Positions 1 to 5,905 of a stretch of 13,635 bases of DNA are shown here, piece after piece; position 1 is the stretch's first letter, and each line of letters opens with the position of its first letter. This DNA comes from Lutispora sp041687175. Lineage in GTDB: Bacteria > Bacillota > Clostridia > Lutisporales > Lutisporaceae. The stretch covers positions 1-13,635 of the forward strand of contig NZ_JAWLCK010000078.1 in NCBI RefSeq assembly GCF_041687175.1. Direction: 5' to 3'. Under the pieces are notes generated by a model. The model worked only from the letters and a program-made list of their open reading frames with translations, made no database searches and was not told the DNA's origin. The position numbers and the translations under genes were made by a program.

Positions 1-1265
1 AACAGTAAACCTATATTGATAGTCTGTGAGATCAATGAGCTACCACCATAGCTTACAAATGGCAATGTCACACCAGTGATAGGTATTATATTTAAAACCC
101 CAGCAATTATTATTAATGTCTGTATTCCTGTCATAGATGAAAGCCCTAGACAAATAAGCTTGCTTACTAGTTTTTTACAATTTTTACTATAATTCAATCC
201 AATGATTGTTACCATACATAATAATAGAATAATTATTATTCCACTGATAATTCCAACTTCCTCACATATGGCAGAGAAAATGAAATCTGTATGGACCGCT
301 GGTATATACTTTGGATATCCTAAATTCAATCCAGTACCCAGTAAACCGCCAGAAGCTATAGCAAATAGAGATTGAGTTACTTGATAAGCCTTGTTAGATA
401 CATATTTCCAGGGATTGAGCCAAGCTTCAACCCTAGACTTAATATGACTAAATACGAAATAGCTGATTCCTGCCATAACCAGGGCTGAAGCCGCAGATAT
501 CAATGTAGGATAAACTTTATCGTCAATGACAAACATTAAAATTAGATATACTGCGAAAAATATCAACGCTGAACCTAAGTCTCTTTGCAATGCAAAGAAA
601 GCTACAGCTATAAATATTGAAGTACTGGAATATATCATATTATTCTTAGTTAATTCCTTGCTTAGGATTGTAGAGATATAAATTATAAACAGTATTTTCA
701 AAAACTCAGATGGTTGAAATCTATATCCCATAATTTCAAGCCAGTTTTTTGAACCATAGACTTCCACACCCCAAAGCTGTGTGATTATTAAGGTTCCTAA
801 AATAATGGAAGCTAGGTGGATGGTATAATCTTTTTTTAAATCTACTCTCTTTAAGAAATAGAACAAAACAAAGTACATTGAATCTCCTAACAAAGCAAAG
901 ACAGATTGCTTTGTAGCATATTCAGGATTTAATCTATAAAGCGATATTAACCCTATGACCAAGAGCATATTTACTAAATCGAATAACTGAATATCATTAA
1001 CTTTTAATAGTCTGGTAAGTAATATTCTTACAAAGATATATTGAAAACAGAATACTAAGCCAATATGAATGGCTTTATAATCTAGATCATCTTCAATAAC
1101 GGACAAAAGAGCAAAAGAAGATATGGCAGTCATAATTATTATCATAGGTAAAAAAGGCTGAAGAAGCCTTTTATTATAAAAATATATTGCAATATTTATA
1201 ATAATGAAGGAAGATAACAAAAAAATAAACAAATATCTGTGAAGCCATGATAATAGGTCAAACAT
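1..1265 (-). CDS. SEDS-family protein (FtsW/RodA/SpoVE-like), 3' end cut by window edge
   Basis: The gene starts at ATG 1265-1263 and runs off the left edge, leaving 421 codons. The upstream minus-strand sequence AGGCAGGTG gives a ribosome site about 7 bases before the ATG. The protein is almost entirely hydrophobic helices. It carries SEDS landmarks: GYRFQPSEFLK, QRDLGSALIFF, YQVTQSLFAIASGGLLGTG, HTDFIFSAICEEVG and, near the visible end, VTLPFVSYGGSSL. SEDS proteins are membrane glycosyltransferases that polymerise lipid II into peptidoglycan with a partner class B PBP. The N-terminal part before the core motifs is long, as in clostridial FtsW-like proteins encoded beside FHA-domain and PBP genes; that partner gene would lie beyond the left edge (inference). 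Oddly, the loop that reads WEDPFG in FtsW reads WKYVSN here (residues 286-291), so the usual catalytic Asp seems to be Tyr288. The family call is secure; a division, elongation or spore role is not resolved. Confidence 0.93.
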   Translation of the reverse strand, partial: MFDLLSWLHRYLFIFLLSSFIIINIAIYFYNKRLLQPFLPMIIIMTAISSFALLSVIEDDLDYKAIHIGLVFCFQYIFVRILLTRLLKVNDIQLFDLVNMLLVIGLISLYRLNPEYATKQSVFALLGDSMYFVLFYFLKRVDLKKDYTIHLASIILGTLIITQLWGVEVYGSKNWLEIMGYRFQPSEFLKILFIIYISTILSKELTKNNMIYSSTSIFIAVAFFALQRDLGSALIFFAVYLILMFVIDDKVYPTLISAASALVMAGISYFVFSHIKSRVEAWLNPWKYVSNKAYQVTQSLFAIASGGLLGTGLNLGYPKYIPAVHTDFIFSAICEEVGIISGIIIILLLCMVTIIGLNYSKNCKKLVSKLICLGLSSMTGIQTLIIIAGVLNIIPITGVTLPFVSYGGSSLISQTINIGLL

Positions 1266-1292
1266 TAAAACACCTGCCTTTCATGTAATTAT

Positions 1293-1321
1293 ATTATACT
1301 AAAAGATAAATTTCATCACAA
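1293..1321 (-). promoter_or_regulatory. Probable sigma-A promoter of the SEDS gene
   Basis: On the minus strand, TTGTGA (1321-1316) is followed after 17 bases by a perfect TATAAT (1298-1293). Transcription would begin near 1286, about 20 bases before the ATG at 1265. The -35 matches four of six consensus bases. Confidence 0.6.
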
Positions 1322-1372
1322 TTAGCCATGAATTATGATAAAATATTGGAGAAGGGGGCTGAAGATACTGAA

Positions 1373-2014
1373 ATGAGATATAAATATATATTATTCGATT
1401 TAGATGGGACATTGTTAAACACCAATAAACTTATAATTAAATCCTTTAAGTATACACTGAAGAAACATCTAGATATCAATATAGACGATGCAGATATACT
1501 AAAATACTTCGGTGAACCTTTGATGGTAACATTAGAAAGATTCTCAAAAGAAAAGGCTAAAGAGATGTTTGATACATATATAGAATATAATGAGAGAATC
1601 CATGATGAAATGGTAGAGGTATTTGGTAATGTAGATAATTTGCTGGACGAAATTACTAGAATAGGCTGCAAGACAGCAATTGTTACCTCAAAAAGGAAAG
1701 CTTTAGCAAAGAGAGGTCTAACCCTGTTTAATCTTCTTGATTATTTTGATGATGTTATTGCTTTAGAAGACACAGAGAAACACAAACCTAACCCGGAACC
1801 AATTTTAGAAGCTTTATCTAGACTTAATGCTAGCAAAAATGAAGCATTGATGGTGGGTGACAGTGAATTTGATATTAAATGTGCACATAATGCAGGGGTG
1901 GACAGTGTTTTTGTCAGTTGGAGCCAGGCAGGAGATTATCAGGATAAAAGTATAAAGCCAGATTATATTATTAAGGATATTTCAGAAATTATTTATATAT
2001 TAAGAACAAAATGA
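1373..2014 (+). CDS. ppaX: HAD-superfamily hydrolase, PpaX-like pyrophosphatase
   Basis: I chose ATG 1373 (213 aa) because the product then begins MRYKYILFDLDGT, the normal family N-terminus. A GGAGAAGGGGG stretch (1348-1358) precedes it, though 14 bases away. An in-frame ATG at 1328 would add 15 residues but has no ribosome site. HAD motif I is DLDGT (nucleophile Asp9, acid/base Asp11), motif II is IVTSK (Thr105/Ser106), motif III is Lys138 in KHKPNPEP, and motif IV is GDSEFD (Asp163, Asp167). The sequence DLDGTLLNTNKLII and the length resemble Bacillus PpaX (216 aa), which hydrolyses the pyrophosphate released by HPr(Ser) kinase/phosphorylase. Related phosphoglycolate phosphatases are the main alternative, since HAD substrate calls from sequence are weak. 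It stands alone, divergent from the SEDS gene and convergent with the ABC operon. Its stop codon lies inside the terminator stem. Confidence 0.85.
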   Translation: MRYKYILFDLDGTLLNTNKLIIKSFKYTLKKHLDINIDDADILKYFGEPLMVTLERFSKEKAKEMFDTYIEYNERIHDEMVEVFGNVDNLLDEITRIGCKTAIVTSKRKALAKRGLTLFNLLDYFDDVIALEDTEKHKPNPEPILEALSRLNASKNEALMVGDSEFDIKCAHNAGVDSVFVSWSQAGDYQDKSIKPDYIIKDISEIIYILRTK

Positions 2015-2040
2015 TGTGAGTAAAGACTCACATCATTTTT
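2008..2040. terminator. Bidirectional intrinsic terminator between ppaX and the ABC permease gene
   Basis: ATGATGTGAGT (2011-2021) and ACTCACATCAT (2026-2036) form a perfect 11-bp stem with loop AAAG. It is extended by A-T pairs, with A-run on the left and T-run on the right, so a U-tract is transcribed in either direction. Both convergent stop codons lie within the stem: TGA 2012-2014 for ppaX, and TGA (minus, 2030-2028) for the permease. Confidence 0.9.
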
Positions 2041-2840
2041 AACACTTTCTTTTCTATCCATAAAACAGAAAGGTAAAGAACAGCTGCTACAATAGCCAGT
2101 ATAAGAACACTGGTCATTACGAGATCCATCTTAAATACTTGACCACCATAAATAATTAGATATCCTAGACCAGCTTTCGATACCAGGAATTCACCTACAA
2201 TTACACCTACAAGAGATAATCCTACATTTATTTTTAAGGTTGATATAATTGTTGTTATTCCCGAGGGTAAAACTACTTTACGAAGTATTTGTCTTTTATT
2301 TGCTCCGAAGGTTTTAAGCAGTTTTATTTTATCCTCATCGCAATTTCTAAAGCTGGTAAATACGTTTATTATTGTAACGATAATAGAGAAAAGTAAAGCC
2401 ATAACAATTATGGACTTTGTTGTTCCTCCTATCCAGACAAGTATAATGGGACCAAGAGCAGTCTTAGGCAGTGCATTTAATACTACTAAATATGGATCTA
2501 ACACACTGGCAAGAAAATCAGACCACCATAAGGCTATGGCAATTAAAGTACCTAATATAGTGCCGATAATAAACCCTACCATTGTCTCATATACTGTTAC
2601 TCCCGTATGAATAAATAGAGAGCCATCCTTCCCCATCGTAATTAGAGTTTCCAATATCCTGCTTGGTTGGCTCATTATAAAAGGATCTATCCAATCTTTT
2701 TGAGCTGCGAATTCCCAAAGCACAAATATTAATATCAATATAATTATTCGCGATATTCTTATAGCTGATTTCATTCGTTTGCGGCTTGTCAGATACTTTT
2801 TATATTCTTCAGATATAGTAATATCACTATTATTATACAT
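2028..2840 (-). CDS. ABC transporter permease, SsuC/TauC/ThiX-type
   Basis: This is the membrane subunit of an importer of the nitrate/sulfonate/taurine/thiamine-precursor class. About six hydrophobic segments follow a basic N-terminus (KKYLTSRKRMKSAIRISR). The cytoplasmic EAA-type loop that docks on the ATPase is visible as KTFGANKRQILRKVVLPSG. With ATG 2840 the product is 270 aa, normal for the family (about 250-280). An AAGGAG site (2856-2851) serves two candidate ATGs, at 2846 (spacing 4) and 2840 (spacing 10); I prefer 2840. The open frame continues upstream to 2924 but that part lies over the ATPase gene and is unlikely to be translated in this frame. The start overlaps the ATPase stop by 8 bases, which suggests coupled translation. 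It is the last gene of the operon. The substrate cannot be read from the sequence. Confidence 0.92.
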   Translation of the reverse strand: MYNNSDITISEEYKKYLTSRKRMKSAIRISRIIILILIFVLWEFAAQKDWIDPFIMSQPSRILETLITMGKDGSLFIHTGVTVYETMVGFIIGTILGTLIAIALWWSDFLASVLDPYLVVLNALPKTALGPIILVWIGGTTKSIIVMALLFSIIVTIINVFTSFRNCDEDKIKLLKTFGANKRQILRKVVLPSGITTIISTLKINVGLSLVGVIVGEFLVSKAGLGYLIIYGGQVFKMDLVMTSVLILAIVAAVLYLSVLWIEKKVLKMM

Positions 2841-3600
2841 GGACATCCAGCTCCTTCCATATAGTATTGAAATATACCCTGAATTCAGGAGCCTCTCTGC
2901 AGGTAATAGGAGTTTTGTAATCACAGCTTAGGCTTATTTCGTGTATAGATTTTATTTCTGCAGGCCTCTTCGTAAGGACTACAATTCTATCACTCATAGA
3001 AATTGCTTCTGCTAAATCATGTGTCACAAGTATGGCTGTCTTTTTTTCCTTTTTCAATATCAACCAAACTTCTTCTGAAATTGCTATTCTTGTCTGGTAG
3101 TCTAAGGCTGAGAATGGTTCATCTAACAATAGTATATCAGGTTTGGTTGCTAAGGTTCTTATTAATGCGACCCTCTGCCTCATGCCACCGGACAGTTGTT
3201 TTGGGTAATAGTTTCTGAACTCATAAAGTCCATATTCTTTTAATAACATTTCTACAAACTCTTGATTTTCTTTGTTATACTTTCCTTGTATTTCTAAACC
3301 TATGGTAATGTTTTTCATAATGTTTCTCCATTCAAACAAATGATCTTTTTGAAGCATATAGCCTACACTGGAAGAAGGGCCTTTTACTTCTTTGTCATTC
3401 ACTAGAACTTTTCCTGATGTGGGTGTTAAAATGCCTGATATCAATGATAATAGAGTAGATTTACCGCAGCCGCTAGGCCCAACAATGCTTACAAACTCAC
3501 CATTCATAATATCTAGGTTCAGCTTTCGTATAGCTTTGGTTTCTCCCTCAAGGGTATGGTAGTTCATAGAAACATCTACTATTTCAACTACCTTTTTCAT
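2833..3600 (-). CDS. ABC transporter ATP-binding protein, SsuB/TauB-type
   Basis: This is the cytoplasmic ATPase that powers the importer. All nucleotide-binding motifs are intact: Walker A GPSGCGKST, a Q-loop near GYMLQKDHLF, the ABC signature LSGGMRQR, Walker B ILLLDEPFSALD and the H-loop VTHD. The order, the EWRNIMKNITIGLE segment and the 255-aa length match the SsuB/TauB/ThiZ group. Translation probably starts at ATG 3600-3598, with AAGGGG about 7 bases upstream. A TTG directly before it (3603) is in frame but less likely. The gene follows the binding-protein gene after about 200 bases containing two hairpins, and overlaps the permease gene at its 3' end. The short C-terminal tail after RPAEIKSIHEI has no extra regulatory domain. 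Confidence 0.95.
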   Translation of the reverse strand: MKKVVEIVDVSMNYHTLEGETKAIRKLNLDIMNGEFVSIVGPSGCGKSTLLSLISGILTPTSGKVLVNDKEVKGPSSSVGYMLQKDHLFEWRNIMKNITIGLEIQGKYNKENQEFVEMLLKEYGLYEFRNYYPKQLSGGMRQRVALIRTLATKPDILLLDEPFSALDYQTRIAISEEVWLILKKEKKTAILVTHDLAEAISMSDRIVVLTKRPAEIKSIHEISLSCDYKTPITCREAPEFRVYFNTIWKELDVHV

Positions 3601-3686
3601 CAAACCACCCCTTCGATAACTTCCATCACTTTATAATATTCCAAAATATTTTAAAAGTGATTGAATCCTTGATGAATAACAATTCA

Positions 3687-3715
3687 GTAGGGGCAGCAAC
3701 TTGTGCTACCCCTAC
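3687..3715. repeat. GC-rich palindrome between binding-protein and ATPase genes
   Basis: GTAGGGG (3687-3693) pairs with CCCCTAC (3709-3715), and AGCA (3695-3698) pairs with TGCT (3704-3707). One C/A mismatch separates the two helices and the loop is ACTTG. There is no U-tract, so it is not a simple terminator. It is much richer in GC than its surroundings. Palindromes opening GTAGGGGC occur as dispersed repeats in various bacteria (recollection, not checked). It may also protect the 3' end of the upstream mRNA. Confidence 0.55.
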
Positions 3716-3741
3716 CTAAGGAGGTCATATGGTATTGGGTT

Positions 3742-3770
3742 TTACTGGGACATATCTCTTGTCCCAGTAA
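3742..3770. other. Perfect 10-bp hairpin downstream of the binding-protein gene
   Basis: TTACTGGGAC (3742-3751) and GTCCCAGTAA (3761-3770) form a perfect stem with a 9-base loop. It lies 34 bases beyond the stop codon of the binding-protein gene and before the ATPase gene. Neither side has a clear U-tract. A likely role is partial termination or RNA processing that keeps the binding protein more abundant than the membrane subunits, as is common in importer operons (inference). Confidence 0.6.
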
Positions 3771-3803
3771 CATATTATTATACAAATCCCAAAATGTTAC
3801 GAC

Positions 3804-4808
3804 CTATTTAATGTTTTTTACTGCTTCTTCAGCAAATCTGTCATCAAATAATACGCTATGATCGACTCTCTTATCCAGTTCGCCGGCAGTTTCCATAACA
3901 TCCTGCAGCAATTCAAAGGATTCTGGGATGGAGATTGGGGTATTGTTCCATGCATCTATTTCTTTATATCTGTTTATAACAGTAACTAATATATCATCAT
4001 CAGCATCTGGGAAGAAAGACTTTATTTCTCTTGCAATATCTTCTGCTTTATTATTCTGAACCCATAATTGTCCCTTATATAACGCATTGGTAAAGCGTTG
4101 AATAATGTCTGAATTCTTTTCAATATAGCTCTTTTTAGCAAAATATGCTGTATAGGCGATTAATCCGCTATCTTCACCGATTGAAGCAACTATACTGCCT
4201 GCATTTTCTTTTTCCAGCATTGATGCTGTAGGTTCAAAAAGAGCAACATAATCACCCATACCTCCTTTAAAGGCTCCAGCTGTAGCTGTGAATTGGAGGT
4301 TTGTTATCATCTCAACATCTTTTCCGGGGGTTAAGCCATTCTTTTTCAGTACATATTCAAGGGTCATTTGGGGAACTCCTCCTGGCCTGCCACCGATTAT
4401 AGTTTTACCTACAGTATTTTTCCAGTCAAAGTTCGGATCTGGCTCTCTAGCCACCAAAAATGAACCGTCGCATTTAGTCAGCTGGGCAAATATAACTGCA
4501 TGATCTTCCTTGCCCTGATTATAGACATATATGCAGGCTTCAGGTCCTGCAAAGCCTATATCACATTCACCTGCGAGCAAGGCTGTCATAGTTTTATCTG
4601 CACCCTGACCTGTGGTCAATTCGATTTTTATTCCTTCCTCTTCAAAGAATCCTTTGTTTATTGCCACATAATGAGGAGTATAAAAAATTGACCGAACAAC
4701 CTCATTGAGTCTGATAGTTGTCAATTCGCTTTTGCTGCAGCCTGTAAGCCATGATAAACCGAGTGCTAAAATCATGATGAAGCAAAGCAATTTTTTTGTG
4801 GTCTTCAT
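3804..4808 (-). CDS. ABC transporter substrate-binding lipoprotein, SsuA/THI5-like (NMT1 family)
   Basis: This is the extracytoplasmic solute-binding component, first in the importer operon. The signal peptide has a basic start (MKTTKK), a hydrophobic core and lipobox LTGC, so Cys24 is the probable lipidated residue. The mature part has the SsuA/NMT1 fold hallmarks: YTPHYVAINKGFFEEEGIKIEL, then LLAGECDIGFAGPEA, then a domain hinge near GKTIIGGRPGGVPQMTLEYVLKKNGL. At 334 aa the length is typical. The ribosome site AGGAGTG lies 7 bases before ATG 4808. Homologues bind sulfonates, taurine, nitrate, pyrimidine thiamine precursors or riboflavin. No TPP, FMN or other known riboswitch is apparent in the roughly 195 bases upstream, and no biosynthetic gene is adjacent, so the ligand stays open. 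Confidence 0.92.
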   Translation of the reverse strand: MKTTKKLLCFIMILALGLSWLTGCSKSELTTIRLNEVVRSIFYTPHYVAINKGFFEEEGIKIELTTGQGADKTMTALLAGECDIGFAGPEACIYVYNQGKEDHAVIFAQLTKCDGSFLVAREPDPNFDWKNTVGKTIIGGRPGGVPQMTLEYVLKKNGLTPGKDVEMITNLQFTATAGAFKGGMGDYVALFEPTASMLEKENAGSIVASIGEDSGLIAYTAYFAKKSYIEKNSDIIQRFTNALYKGQLWVQNNKAEDIAREIKSFFPDADDDILVTVINRYKEIDAWNNTPISIPESFELLQDVMETAGELDKRVDHSVLFDDRFAEEAVKNIK

Positions 4809-4893
4809 ACAATCACTCCTAAGAATATATTTATCATTTACAGTCTATTCCTAGAAATTTTGATTGTGCTTGTCTAAGGAATAATGGTCTTGG

Positions 4894-4923
4894 TTGGTTT
4901 TTGAGAAGGTTATTGCATATAAT
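4894..4923 (+). promoter_or_regulatory. Possible sigma-A promoter of the pgsA-like gene
   Basis: A perfect TATAAT (4918-4923) follows TTGGTT (4894-4899) after 18 bases. The -35 matches only TTG. The transcript would have a leader of about 70 bases. This is the best candidate in the intergenic stretch. Confidence 0.4.
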
Positions 4924-5003
4924 GTTAATAAGAGACTTAATAAAGAAAGCTTTATTGGAAAAAATATATTTGATAGAAATTTTTAAAGATAGGGGTTGAG
5001 GCT

Positions 5004-5522
5004 ATGATTACACCTAATGTGCTGACATCCATAAGAATAGGTTTGGTGCCTCCCATGATATATAGCTATTTATATATGCCGAAGAATGGTGAAACAGTAG
5101 CTTTTTTTATTTTTCTATTCTCTGCTCTAACAGACATATTAGACGGATATATAGCTAGAAAATTCAATATGGTAACTAAATTAGGTACAGTTTTGGACCC
5201 ACTGGCAGATAAAATGATGCTTATATCTGTTTTGACTATATTTGTCCTGAATAACAAAATCAGTTTTTGGATTCTACTAGTAATGGCATTTAAAGAACTG
5301 CTGATGATTCTTGGTGCATATTTTCTCTATAACAATGAGGATGTCGTAATACCAGCAAATATTTATGGAAAAATATCAACTTTAGTATTCTACGCTTCAG
5401 GTTTCGCTATAATGCTTGAATTAACAATCGGCATGTTATTAATGAACCTTTTTGTTTTATTAAATATAATATCCCTTTTTATATATTTTTACAGATTCGT
5501 ATCCGTAAAAGGCATAATATAG
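5004..5522 (+). CDS. pgsA: CDP-alcohol phosphatidyltransferase, PgsA-like
   Basis: This predicted membrane enzyme joins CDP-diacylglycerol with an alcohol phosphate. By resemblance the product is phosphatidylglycerol phosphate, the committed step to phosphatidylglycerol and cardiolipin. The full family signature is present: Asp44, Asp47-Gly48, Ala51-Arg52, Gly61, Asp65 and Asp69, in DILDGYIARKFN followed by GTVLDPLADK. These acidic residues hold the divalent metal and CDP. About five or six hydrophobic segments surround the motif, and the N-terminus MITPNVLTSIRIGLVP is typical. At 172 aa it is slightly shorter than most PgsA proteins (about 180-190). AGGGG sits about 9 bases before the ATG. 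The gene is monocistronic as far as can be seen, divergent from the ABC operon and followed by the valS promoter. Genomes often carry more than one paralogue, so the acceptor alcohol is not certain. Confidence 0.88.
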   Translation: MITPNVLTSIRIGLVPPMIYSYLYMPKNGETVAFFIFLFSALTDILDGYIARKFNMVTKLGTVLDPLADKMMLISVLTIFVLNNKISFWILLVMAFKELLMILGAYFLYNNEDVVIPANIYGKISTLVFYASGFAIMLELTIGMLLMNLFVLLNIISLFIYFYRFVSVKGII

Positions 5523-5540
5523 AAATTTCTGCAAATCATA

Positions 5541-5569
5541 TTGACAAAATGCATTATTGATGATATAAA
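5541..5569 (+). promoter_or_regulatory. Sigma-A promoter of the T-box/valS/folC unit
   Basis: A consensus TTGACA (5541-5546) is followed after 17 bases by TATAAA (5564-5569). Transcription would start around 5576, just before the T-box leader. It is the best sigma-A-type promoter in the window. Confidence 0.85.
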
Positions 5570-5589
5570 TAAAATTATTAAATGCTATG

Positions 5590-5809
5590 AAGAAGAGGAG
5601 TAAGCGAAAATCACCTTTCAGAGAAGAATACCCTAGGCTGGGAGGTATTCCAGGTAAGATTTAGCTGAAGGTAGCTTTGGAGCTCTTGTGTCGAATTCAG
5701 TAGATGCAAGCGGGTCTGCCCGTTATAGTGTAGAGAGCCGGTGATGGCCGGAATTAAGGTGGTACCGCGAACTAACCCTTCGTCCTTTTGTTGGGACGAG
5801 GGTTTTTTT
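5590..5809 (+). ncRNA. T-box leader (tRNA-Val-sensing riboswitch) of valS
   Basis: The leader RNA senses uncharged tRNA-Val and lets transcription continue into valS. Stem I is closed by AAGAG (5593-5597) with CTCTT (5683-5687) and has the conserved AGTA bulge (5599-5602). A distal helix GAATACC/GGTATTC (5626-5632, 5644-5650) carries the loop region with AGGCTGGGAG. In the specifier loop, GAAGGTAGC places GTA, a valine codon, at 5671-5673, opposite the 3' arm in the canonical position. A GC-rich hairpin CGGG/CCCG (5711-5714, 5719-5722) matches Stem III. The T-box itself, AAGGTGGTACCGCG, is at 5756-5769; its bulge TGGT (5760-5763) can pair with the ACCA end of uncharged tRNA-Val. A terminator follows. 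All elements of a standard transcription-attenuating T-box are present. Confidence 0.95.
5774..5809 (+). terminator. T-box conditional terminator
   Basis: AACCCTTCGTCC (5774-5785) pairs with GGACGAGGGTT with a single bulged T, followed by a run of seven T (5803-5809). The 5' arm overlaps the sequence needed by the antiterminator that includes the T-box, so the two structures exclude each other. Confidence 0.92.
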
Positions 5810-5905
5810 ATTTCTATAATATAACCTTTGGGTGGGAATAGTATAAGACATCATAATAGTAATCGTAAGAAATATGAATTATGCTAATAAATAGGAGGTA
5901 ATAAT

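Noticed and set aside
1328..1372. Upstream in-frame ATG that would extend the HAD hydrolase by 15 residues
   Set aside because: No ribosome site precedes it and the extra residues fall before the conserved family N-terminus.
2847..2924. N-terminal extension of the permease frame to 2924
   Set aside because: The stretch overlaps the ATPase coding sequence, and an AAGGAG site sits right before the internal ATGs that give the normal permease N-terminus.
4884..4904. Tiny plus-strand frame MVLVGF with AAGGA a few bases upstream
   Set aside because: Six codons, weak and too close ribosome site, no supporting context.
4939..4956. AATAAAG/CTTTATT hairpin upstream of the pgsA-like gene
   Set aside because: Only A-T-rich 7-bp pairing, no U-tract on either strand, in a region where such repeats arise by chance.
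4809..5003. Riboswitch upstream of the ABC binding-protein gene
   Set aside because: I looked on the minus strand for TPP, FMN, S-box and T-box core sequences and found none.
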